DNA of 64,000 bases from Hygrophila difformis (Eukaryota; Streptophyta; Magnoliopsida; Lamiales; Acanthaceae), in the NCBI GenBank assembly GCA_030278955.1, contig JAOANR010000004.1, positions 16,740,526 through 16,804,525 on the forward strand, in the 5' to 3' direction. Under the pieces are notes generated by a model that ran no database searches, was not told the origin of the DNA, and saw nothing but the letters and a program-made list of their open reading frames with translations. Positions 55,711 through 64,000 of the stretch are shown here, piece by piece (position 1 is the stretch's first letter; each line of letters opens with the position of its first letter). Both the position numbers and the translations under genes were made by a program.

Positions 55711-56136
55711 GGAGTTTTCAATTTTTGAGTTCGACTCCACGAATTGTATCCAATCAAAAATAAACAAATTCAAATTGTTTTGAACTACGTTATGACTTGA
55801 TCCCTTCACAGGGTACGTAGGCAGCTTGGAAATCTAAATTCTAAGTTCAGTCACGAAATAAATCCCAAAATAAAAACATAACCGAAAGCAACCTTATGTT
55901 TAAACTCGAAGAAACCAAAACCGAAACACAACTTCGAGGACAAAGTTGATTCCTAAGGGGGAGAGGATGTAACACCCGAGAAATTTAATTCACGTTCAAA
56001 GGAATAGAATTAATTTCTTGTGGAAGACGTTTATCCTTAAAGGAAATAGATGGAAAAGCCCCAACATTAAATTGAACCAAAAGTTAAAGTGAGGGCGCAA
56101 CTTCGGGGACGAAGTTGGTTCTTAAGGGGGGTAGAC
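55711..56136 (+). promoter_or_regulatory. TekE3 3' cis region, two purine tracts
   Basis: It holds the conserved block (CAAATTGTTTTGAACTACG ... GGGTACGTAGGCAGCTTGG) at about 55771-55855, then AAGGGGGAGAGGATG (55956-55970) followed by TAACACCCGAGAAATTT, which itself looks like an LTR start. It ends with AAGGGGGGTAGAC abutting the LTR. The first tract may therefore be the vestige of an older LTR boundary. Confidence 0.75.
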
Positions 56137-59100
56137 TGTAATACCCGAGATTTTTACAGCAAAATAAAAATTTATTTCCGAAAAGAAAATAATTTATTAC
56201 AATAAATTATTGCTCGGAAATGAAATGTCGATAGATTCAAAACATTAAAATGGAATGAAAGAGGAAAAGAAAGCCCGAAGAAATTCCATGAATCGAGTTA
56301 AAAGAATTGGAATTAAATTCAAGAAGGAAAAGAATTTTAATTCCAAAAACCCGTGAAGTCGGAAATAATTTAATCGGATAAATTATTACACGGGAGTCGA
56401 AAGACGACGAATTCAAACTCGACGGATTCAAGATTTCGAATATGAAATTCATTTGAGTCGAAATAAATTTAAGAAAGGAATCGTAACCCGAGAACGACCC
56501 GAAAAATCGAGCTCAAAAACGTAGAAGCACAGAAGTCCGAAAGAGAGGAGAAAAGGCCCGACGGATCGCACGACCCGGCCCAGGCCGGAGCTGCGCGGTC
56601 TCCGCGCGGTCTATAGGGAGAAACCGCGCCACCTACGCGCCAGAGCAGCAGCAGCTGCCAAACGCGATTTCGGCGATTCTATTGCCTAAATTTCCGACCC
56701 CGACTAAGGAAACTCGATCCCAGTCGGGGGAAAGGCAATTAGGGCGACCTAAGACTGCTCTCCCACCCCATTATCCGAATTTCAAACCCTCCTCCATCCA
56801 AAAACTCTCCCAAAAACCGAAAACCCAAGTTCCGACCTCCCGACGACTTTCCGGCGAGGATTCCGGCCAAGAGAACGATCAAGACAAAGCCCCCTGCCTT
56901 CTAGGACGTTGGTAAGGTGTTGTGCAGTTTTTTATTCGTCTATAATGTAGTAAATTCGAACCTAACCATCGAAACTTTTGTACGAGTTCACTTCGGGGGC
57001 GAAGAAGAAGGAGATCGGTGGAAGATACCCGCTCGTCGCGACCCTAGACAACCCGAGAGAGCCCTGTGACGATCCTAAACTCTAACATTGTAAGTTAACT
57101 CCTTGCGTATAAATTTTGGATGACTAAAATTGATCGAATCAATAGATCTAAACAAAAACATAAAAATCGGACTTAAAAACCCCAAACCGCGCAGTTTCGG
57201 AAACCCCACGAGTTCGACTCTTTCGAGTGTTTAAAACAGAATGGCCAAAACATGAACTTTGTTCCTAAGATCATAATCTCGATTTTGTCAAAATTTCAAG
57301 AGTTTTCATCAACATTTGACCCCGAGATCGAATCTGGTTTATTCCTGCGTTTTACTCCAACCGAAGACTATGTACAGATTTGCGCATCCGACTTCTTCGA
57401 CGTTTTTCTAATTGAATCCTTCAAAAATAAACTTTTATGTAAAAATGAAAGTTGTAGCTAACTTTCTAAATATTGTGTCCTTAAAATTTCACGCATTTTC
57501 GTTAACGTTTGTATACTCAAAAACCCTCGGAGATAGACTGTGATTTAACGGAAAACTGGACAGATTACGTAGTCGAACTTGCTGTGCATTTTTCGATCCT
57601 TTATGTTCAAAACTAATCTTGGGTGAAAACATAAAAGTTGTAGATGATGGTGTCTAGTTTATCCCTGAAAAAGTTCATAATTTTTGAATCACGTTTGATA
57701 TGCCAAAAAGTCGTCAAAAGTTGAATCGCCGAATCTGGAATCCTGACAGTTTTTATGACCCGACTTGATGCATATTTTTCACCCGTTTAAAGAATGAATT
57801 AGACTTGCATTTCTAAACAAAAGTTGTAGGAAATTATGTCTGGATTATGTGTATAAAATTTCACGAATTTTGGAGTTCATTTGATATGTCAAAACGGACG
57901 ATTTCAGAAACTGTTTCAACTCGATTTTTAAACCCGCGCGTAAACAGTGTGTTGTGGTCGATTTTTGAGCATCTAAAATTCATTATTTCCAAACTCTTAA
58001 AACATGAAATTGTTCCTTAATGTGTTGTGCATCTCCTGTAAAAATTTCGGATCAATTGGCTTTGAAGTGAATTTTTAATCAGCGTCGCATGAATCTGTGA
58101 CGAAATCAGTTTTTGAGACAGAAATTATCTTTCGTAGAGAACTCGAAATTTGACTCACTTCGAAACCTTATTTCCAAAAACTTAAAACATGAAATTGGTT
58201 CGTGTGTGTGTCTTCGAGCTACTGTGAAAATTTTAGAATTTTTGGTGTAAAGAGGAATTTTTAATTAAGAAAGGCGTAAACTGCCTCGAATCGGATTTTT
58301 CGAACTTGAGAGAACTCGAACTATGAAACGCGATATCGATCATTTGATAACTTTGAAATACGAACTTTTCAAAAAATCCCGTTCACTAGGCTGAGCCGAT
58401 CTTCATGCTATCATTATCTTTGAGACTGCCTCGTTAGTGGTCTACATGCCTGTCAAAACGACAGTTGAAATACATGCCTGTCAAAACGACAGTTGAAATA
58501 CATGCCTGTCAAAACGACAGTTGAAATACATGCCTGTCAAAACGACAGTTGATATACATGGCCTGCCAAATGGCAGTTGAAATACACGGCTTGCCGGAAT
58601 GGCAATTGAAATACATGGCTAGCCAAAACGGCAGTCAATACTGATATGGCTGCAGCCGCCGGTTAACCGGCTATCTGGTTACGACTATTGAGATTGCCTC
58701 GTTAGTGATCTCCCTTGTGTGGTGTCCTCTTCTTAGTTTACGGGATAAAAATATAAAAGACTTGTGTGAGTGTTTAATTATGCTTAAATCTTATTTACCA
58801 TGTTTTTTTTAATTATGCTTTTAAATTGCGCTTTTAAGTTAAGTCCTTTAATTTTGTATTCTCGCCTTGAATAAATTAATCATGTTTTCCGCTGCAAGTA
58901 AGATTATGAATTTTTCAATTAAGCCTGAGTAAAAGTATAATTTTTAAATTAATCAAATAATTTTTTTTTAAACCCCTTTATCGTTACGTTAGGAATTAAC
59001 TTACTCAGTATTCTATATACTGATAAAACCTGTTGTTTATTTTTCCATTACAGAGTACGGAGCATGATCATGCATCGGGGGATCACTTTGGACATTTAGT

Positions 59101-59374
59101 TATTTACTTTACATGACTTGCATACGGGCTTGTTGACCCGAGTTTTGGCCATGTCGGCCCTATCTTTAAATTTTCCGTTGCAAATTTATTATTATAATTA
59201 TTACATGTGTGGATGATGTTATATTATTATTTTAAGCAATTCCGGACTTGTTTTTAAAACTTTTTCCAAAACCTATAGTCTTGCATCTCTTTAGCAAGCT
59301 CGGAGAAACCGTGTCTTGCTAGGGAGGTGCGGCGGTGACACCTCGGCCTGGGTTATCAAATCCGGGGTGTTACA
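56137..59374 (+). mobile_element. TekE3 3' LTR
   Basis: 3238 bp, uninterrupted. TGTAATACCCGAG start, GGGGTGTTACA end, followed by the CGAAG duplication. CGCGCGG island 56580-56640; first donor-like TTGGTAAGG near 56912; hairpin repeats 58441-58640 with four perfect units; acceptor TTACAG ending at 59053. Confidence 0.94.
58441..58640 (+). repeat. 28-bp tandem hairpin repeats in TekE3 3' LTR
   Basis: Four exact units with CTGTC-aaaac-GACAG, then CTGCC-aaat-GGCAG, TTGCC-ggaat-GGCAA and GCC-aaaac-GGC. The TTGCC arm is intact here but mutated (TTGCG) in the 5' LTR. Confidence 0.87.
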
Positions 59375-60052
59375 CGAAGCTTTTGAAACTTCCGAGTGAT
59401 AGGATTTTAAAATGTCTTCTTTACCGCTTTCTTTTAATCGCTTTTGTAGAGGTCACTTGGAAGCATTGCTAGATCTTCTAACTGCTACTAGGACTGAGAG
59501 TTAAGGGATAGTTCAGGCTATTTTTAGACTTTGAGAGTGACATGGGGGAATGATAGCAGTACTTGGCACTTCAACAAATGATTTGTCAGGTGTTGTTTGT
59601 CCACCGCAGGTGAAATAACATACCCTGGCCGGGGCAGTTATGAATCTGTGGTATCTTAGAATTTGTGGTCTTAAGAACATGTAAACTCATACTGTAAGTA
59701 CCTGTCTGTTAAAGGGAACATAGTACTGAGAGCATGAGAACTAGCTATCTGACAGGATTATCCCAAACAAAGATCTGTGTATTAAAAATTGAAGTTTAAT
59801 TATACTTTATCTGAATCTTGTCCAATCCTTATTCTTTTCTCCCTGTCCCTTCTGTCATCATTTGGAATCAGCTTCATAGCTAGCTTAGCATAGATTTACT
59901 GCTTTCTCAGCATAATTTTTATTGTCTTCATAGGATAAATTTCATCTGTTTTCTAGATTCTATTTTAATATGCTCTGTAGATTACTTTAGCTGCTTTCAT
60001 AGCTTAGATTAGATTTAGTCATGTAGTTGTTAATCCAACTTCAAACTGATTA
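59375..60052 (+). mobile_element. AthE5 LTR, second part
   Basis: It continues the AthE5 LTR after the CGAAG duplication. It matches the later part of the AthE4 LTR (GACATGGGGGAATGATAG, CCTGTCTGTTAAAGGGAACA, CCCTGTCCCTTCTGTCAT). It is interrupted at 60052 by TekE6 (left flank GATTA), and the LTR end is outside the window. Confidence 0.82.
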
Positions 60053-60650
60053 TGTAATACCCGAGAATTTTGCAACATAAAATAAATAAATAAATAAAAT
60101 AAATAAATAAAAAAACAATAAATAAAATAAATAAATAAATTAAATAAATAAATAAACAATAAACAAAACAATAATAATAAATAAATATAATAAGTGAATA
60201 AACATAATACATAGACAAGGAAATGAGAAATGGAATTTAATTTCCGATACCCGTAAAACCAAAGATAAATTAATCAAATAAATTGTACAAGTGTATCCGA
60301 CACCGTGGACTCGAGAATTCGGACCAATATTAAATCTAGACCCGAGTAAGAATTTAGATAGGGAATAGGAGCCCGAAAATATCCCGGAAATTCGAATCCG
60401 AGAACATAGAGGGATAGAAGTCCGAAAGAGAGGAGGAAATGCCCGACGGATCGCACGACCCGCCCGGACCGAAGTCCAGGCGTGGGCCGCGCGGTGTTTG
60501 GCTAAACGGCGCGCCAACCCCGCGCCACTCGACAGATTCACCGGTTGCGAGATTTACTCGCCCGAATCCGGATTTTCCGACTTCGGTTGTATTCCTTTCG
60601 GCTCAAGACTCACCAAGGCCGACCTTGGATGTCCCTAGGTCGTGTCTATC

Positions 60651-60659
60651 TATAAATAA
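60651..60659 (+). promoter_or_regulatory. TATA box of TekE6 LTR
   Basis: TATAAATAA after CGTGTCTATC, identical in context to TekA 6975. The leader-like sequence with CCCTAATCCCGGAGTCGTCG follows, and the first donor motif lies about 145 bp downstream. Confidence 0.68.
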
Positions 60660-60798
60660 CACCTCTTGGCAGCCCCGAACACTTTTCAAAACCCTACAAC
60701 TCTCCATACGTTTGAAAACCCTAATCCCGGAGTCGTCGGAGGCACGAAACCAAGGCGAGGACTGTTTTGGACGAATCCGGAAGTCTTCTATCGTCATG

Positions 60799-62293
60799 GT
60801 AAGTCTGATCCATTCGTCTCTTACGTTTTGATTCGAAAACGAATCCTAACTTAATCTTTTTCCTTTCGACACCACGAATCGGATCTAGAACGAAGAACCC
60901 GACGAACGGAGAAGACAAACGGTGGACTAGAAGCCACGCCTCCGAATCGACGATCCCGGACCCAAAGATCTGTAAGTTAATCTTACTATGGTTTGGCAGG
61001 ATTTAAAATACACTTAACCTAAAGATTTAAACCAAGAACGTAAAATCTGTCAAAACGAAATCTTTAACGGTGTAGCATTTTGCATGATTTTTCCGAAGCC
61101 TTAAACCTATTCAAACGAGAAAACTTAAAACACAAAAAACGTTCCTAAGACATAGATCTAGCTACTGTAAAAATTTCATAATTTTTGTTATGATTTGATA
61201 TCTAAAATCGATCTCAAACCGAACTGCTTTGAATTTGAATCTTGAAATCTGGACAGAACTTAGGTTTGAACTTGTAAACGCTTTTTACATTAGATCTAGA
61301 CCGATTCAAAACTTTAGCCGAACATGAAAGTTGTAGATATGTGTCTTAGGTATCTCTCTGTAAAATTGCATCAAATTTGGAGTTAGTTTGTTATGGTTGA
61401 TCTTGAAATCTTGAAACTGGTGTTGAAATTTTCGGACAGAATATCATCCGGTTAGAAATTAACGTTTTTCACTTACTTCCGTATCTCAGATCAAAAAACT
61501 TAAAACATGAAACTTGTTCATCTCTGTGTTTTCGAGTAACTAGTCAAATTTCAAAATTTTTGGACTTAAAACCGATTTTTAGTAAATTTTGAAGTAAACT
61601 ATGGTTGACCGAGTCAAATCTTGAAGTCTTGTTGAAACAGTGAAACTAGCCTTTAAGGTTTAAACGAGTAGAAGACTCTTTTGAAATAAATACATGAAAT
61701 CTGAAATTTAGGAAATCCCCTTACAAACTTGATCATTTAAAATTAGGGGGTGAGTGCTCTGCAGGGTGCCCTCCTAACGATTCACTTCGTGCCTTTATGG
61801 ACGATGGTGACCTGCGCGAAATTTTGAGATATGTTGCCAAAACGGCATGAGATATATGGCCTACACTCTCGTGAATATCCATATGGGTTTCCCGAGGCTC
61901 CGAAGTGGTACTGGGTATGGCAGATACGGTTGCGGCCGCCGGGCTACCGGCTAAACTTGACGAGATTGCGATGCAATCGTGAAATAATTGAAATACTAAA
62001 TCTTGGGTGTAATGGGGATATATAAAAATATTATTTGTTGTCATTTAAATTATTAAATGCTTTATTTAAATTATTTATGGCCTTTATTTAAATTATGCTA
62101 AATGTGTTGTTAATTAGAGCCATGAATTGATTATGCAAATTGGTTAGACAATTAAATTGAATTATCTATGATTTATAATTATCATGCTTTTATTTAAATA
62201 TTAATTAATGGCTTTGAAACCCCACGATCATGTATGTATTAACTTACTCAGCAAGTTGTGCTGACCAAACCATTTTATTTCTTTTCCTTACAG
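60799..62293 (+). other. Predicted intron inside the TekE6 LTR
   Basis: Donor G|GTAAGT at 60799 and acceptor with CTGAC branch site, T-rich tract and TTACAG at 62293 give a 1495-bp interval. Equivalent pairs: S1 2075-3578, TekE3 14934-17004, TekE2 18020-19616, TekB 22179-20660 (minus). A second donor-like GTAAGT about 175-180 bp further in (60972) may define an alternative start. No transcript data are available to me. Confidence 0.5.
61748..61960 (+). other. Structured GC-rich block in TekE6 LTR
   Basis: It begins GGTGAGTGCTCTGCAGGGTG, then has TGCC-aaaac-GGCA, ATCCATATGG, CTCCGAAG (CTCCGGAG in relatives), GCGGCCGC and CCGG-gcta-CCGG, all palindromic or hairpin-forming. The homologous blocks are at 3016-3265, 8077-8282, 20996-21215, 29236-29455 and 30247-30467. 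Confidence 0.65.
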
Positions 62294-62645
62294 AGTATGT
62301 GGAATGAGCATGAGCACTACATGCATGGGATTTATGAGAACATTTAATATTTTGATTTTTGCATTAGACTATAGTATGAACGGGCCTGTTTAACCCGTGT
62401 TTTGGCCATGTTGGCCCTATTTACATTTTCCGCTGCAATACTTATACTTAGATACTATTATTCCGCTGCATTATACTATTTATTTTGAATTTATATTGAA
62501 TGGGCTACTTGAATGGTTTTTAAATGTTTTAAATACTGCAATACCTAGCCTTGCATCTCTTTAGTGAGCTCGGAGAAACCGGGTCTTGCTAGAGAGGTGT
62601 GGCGGTGACATCCCGACCTGAGTAACCAAAAATCGGGGTGTTACA

Positions 62646-63063
62646 AGTTGGTATCAGAGCCCGGTTATTTTTAAACTATTATTTTTAAACCATTATTATT
62701 TTTAAACTATTATTTTAAATTATTATTATTTTAAACTATTATTTTTAAACCATGAATATATTTACATTATTATAGAAGCCCAAATTATTATTTTTAAACT
62801 TTCCTAGCCCAAAATTATTTTTGAGCCCAAATTATAATTATTTTGACCCAATATAGAGGTCCAAGGATTTTAAATACTATTTTAAATTTTTAAGCATTAT
62901 TTCCATGGAAACGAATTTTTATTTTAAAACCCATGGAAAAAAAATATAGTGCATGAATTATTTTTGGGGGGAAATCAGCATTTGCATGTGCATACTGCAT
63001 TGCCTGAACTTAGAGAACGTAGAAGCGTGATACATTCTAACTTAGATCTTTTGCTTGCGCTAG
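62646..63063 (+). other. TekE6 primer site and leader
   Basis: TGGTATCAGAGC at 62649-62660 (initiator tRNA-Met). An AT-rich leader follows with many TTTAAACTATTATT words, then GAACTTAGAGAACGTAG and CTAACTTAGATCTTTTGC, the same words that precede ORF0 in TekB. No gene seen. Confidence 0.85.
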
Positions 63064-63738
63064 ATGGCTAGTCAAGATATGATGAACTTGATGATCAAAA
63101 TGATGAACGCTCACCTTGATTCCCAACAAACCATACAACAAATGAAAAATCGTATAGCTCACTTGGAGGCAAATCTGCACCAAATGGGAGACTTAAGGGA
63201 AGGTGACCTCCAACACTTCCTGAACTTGAGAGCTGCTGATCGAGGTCGCATAAAAGACCTAGAAACTCAAGTGCAAAAACTCACCGAACGGGGCGATGCG
63301 ATGATAGATAGAATCAAGGATCTAGGGACGGACCTGCTCGACCTCACCAATATAGTGGTACCATACAGCCCTGTGGAAGACTATTTGATGGGACCACGAA
63401 GCCCAACACCCCCAGTTGAGAGCCCATCAGGCCTTATCCGTGGACGCTACGGAACCCTTGGACTCTGGCCTCACATGGTCCGCCCGTCACCAAATCCAAG
63501 CCCAAACCTAAGCCCCATGGAGAACCATTTGGAGAAACCACAAGGACAAGCTCCGGAAGCCGTCGATCCACCGTCCCCAGTGTTTCATGGACCTTTGGGC
63601 ACCGGCCAAGTCTCTGATGAGGATGATCCAATGGAAGACCCACTACTCTGTCAGAGGACGCAGAGATCTTTTAGATACTTTGTCTTAGATAGTACATTTA
63701 TTTTGCGCATCCTATTACTTGTATTAAATTTCTTTTAA
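63064..63738 (+). CDS. TekE6 leader ORF (ORF0): coiled-coil protein of 224 aa
   Basis: It starts MASQDMMNLMIKMM, with residues ~1-100 rich in heptads (IQQMKNRIAHLEANL, RIKDLETQVQKL). It is followed by a Pro/Ser-rich linker and an acidic part (SDEDDPMEDP). It aligns with TekB ORF0 over the first ~70 residues and again at the acidic motif. The extra middle part (Pro-rich, ~90 residues) is absent from TekB. The last ~25 residues are hydrophobic and probably read through past the original stop, since TekB ends a few codons after its acidic motif. It has no known family that I can name. Confidence 0.68.
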   Translation: MASQDMMNLMIKMMNAHLDSQQTIQQMKNRIAHLEANLHQMGDLREGDLQHFLNLRAADRGRIKDLETQVQKLTERGDAMIDRIKDLGTDLLDLTNIVVPYSPVEDYLMGPRSPTPPVESPSGLIRGRYGTLGLWPHMVRPSPNPSPNLSPMENHLEKPQGQAPEAVDPPSPVFHGPLGTGQVSDEDDPMEDPLLCQRTQRSFRYFVLDSTFILRILLLVLNFF

Positions 63739-64000
63739 GGAATAAAATGCAAGTTGATTTTTTCTTTGAAACCCTTCAACCCTATATAACCGAAAAAAGG
63801 GGGGTCCGAAATCATAGAATGAGGACGGACCGGAATGGTTCCACCACATTTTCTCTAAACGATAACAGCCAAACCAAATGACTAAACAAGGATACAACGG
63901 AAGCATAAACTACTAAACATAGTCAGCAAGATCATCGTTATATAGTCTCATAGAAAACAACCGAATAAAACACTACTACTACGAGCCTAAAGGGAGATGC
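63739..64000 (+). other. TekE6 leader after ORF0
   Basis: It begins TTTAAGGAATAAAATGCAAG, matching the sequence between ORF0 and gag in TekB (minus strand, about 27760-27740). The rest shows no frame that I can support. Gag is expected to the right of the window. Confidence 0.55.

Larger units (their letters stand above)
14148..59374 (+). mobile_element. TekE3: gag-only chromovirus hosting TekE2 and AthE4
   Basis: A long-LTR chromovirus on the plus strand, flanked by CGAAG duplications. Its own parts are: 5' LTR 14148-17319 plus the single A at 35369; primer site 35373; gag at 35902-36258 (+), 44253-44680 (now inverted) and 55443-55710 (+); 3' cis region 55711-56136; 3' LTR 56137-59374. After the gag zinc knuckles there is a stop and then directly the 3' cis region, with no protease, RT or integrase. 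TekE2 (with TekB inside) and AthE4 are later insertions. Confidence 0.88.
60053..62645 (+). mobile_element. TekE6 5' LTR
   Basis: 2593 bp. (AAAT)n at 60079-60190; CGCGCGG island about 60480-60530; TATA 60651-60659; donor GGTAAGT at 60799; second GTAAGT at 60972; structured block 61748-61960; CTGAC branch-like site at 62261, then a pyrimidine tract and CAG ending at 62293; conserved terminal block from CTTGCATCTCTTTAG to TTACA. Confidence 0.94.
60053..64000 (+). mobile_element. TekE6: 5' end of a chromovirus
   Basis: 5' LTR 60053-62645, primer site 62649-62660, leader, ORF0 and further leader; gag would start beyond the window. Its LTR is the closest relative of the TekA 3' LTR. The left flank is GATTA; the right duplication cannot be seen. 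Confidence 0.9.

Overview
This window contains no recognisable host gene. It is almost entirely nested plant LTR retrotransposons, so it comes from a flowering-plant nuclear genome (repeat-rich heterochromatin or a gene-poor interval). The evidence is Ty3/gypsy chromovirus pol with integrase and a chromodomain-like tail, primer sites matching initiator tRNA-Met, Athila-type gag-pol with a primer site matching plant tRNA-Asp, and plant-type TATA boxes and splice signals. I cannot name the species.

Layout from left to right (names used below). 1-1307: on the minus strand, the 5' end of an ORF resembling the 'putative plant transposon protein' domain, with a 5'-UTR intron and a GC-rich leader. 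1308-8572: TekA, a Tekay/Del-like chromovirus remnant. Its pol is split by a solo LTR, S1 (1416-3913, TSD gaatc/gaatt), and its 3' LTR (6361-8572) is cut by a LINE-like 3' end (8573-9436). 9437-11120: TekF, a truncated LTR. 11121-14147 and 59375-60052: one LTR of AthE5, an Athila-type element split by TekE3. 14148-59374: TekE3, a gag-only chromovirus (TSD cgaag). Inside TekE3 are TekE2 (17320-35363, TSD gttac) and AthE4 (36259-55442). TekE2 is a coding-less LTR element inserted at the last base of TekE3's 5' LTR. It contains TekB (20300-32161, minus strand, TSD aactt). TekB is nearly complete, but its protease active site is lost, it has one nonsense codon, and its 5' LTR carries a 1012-bp tandem duplication. 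AthE4 is an Athila-type element inserted in the TekE3 gag; about 8.4 kb spanning the gag/element boundary has since been inverted. 60053-64000: TekE6, the 5' end of another chromovirus inserted in the AthE5 LTR and running off the window.

Insertion order from the nesting: TekF was hit by AthE5. AthE5 was then hit by TekE3 and TekE6. TekE3 was hit by TekE2 and AthE4, and TekE2 by TekB. Each TekE3, TekE2 and TekB junction has a 5-bp duplication readable in the sequence.

The most interesting signals are in the non-coding parts. Every chromovirus LTR here carries gene-like architecture: a GC-rich CGCGCGG island, a TATA box, a 5' splice-site motif and, about 1.5-2 kb later, a textbook plant 3' splice site. 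This implies an intron inside the LTR. Within that putative intron lies a structured block of small hairpins whose stems differ between copies and subfamilies but stay complementary. TekB and TekE6 share an extra coiled-coil ORF between primer site and gag. The two Athila-type LTRs carry palindromic word arrays at equivalent positions flanking the TATA box but use unrelated words. A conserved 3' cis block with two purine tracts persists in elements that have lost pol. All identifications are by eye from translation and motif reading; no database search was run.
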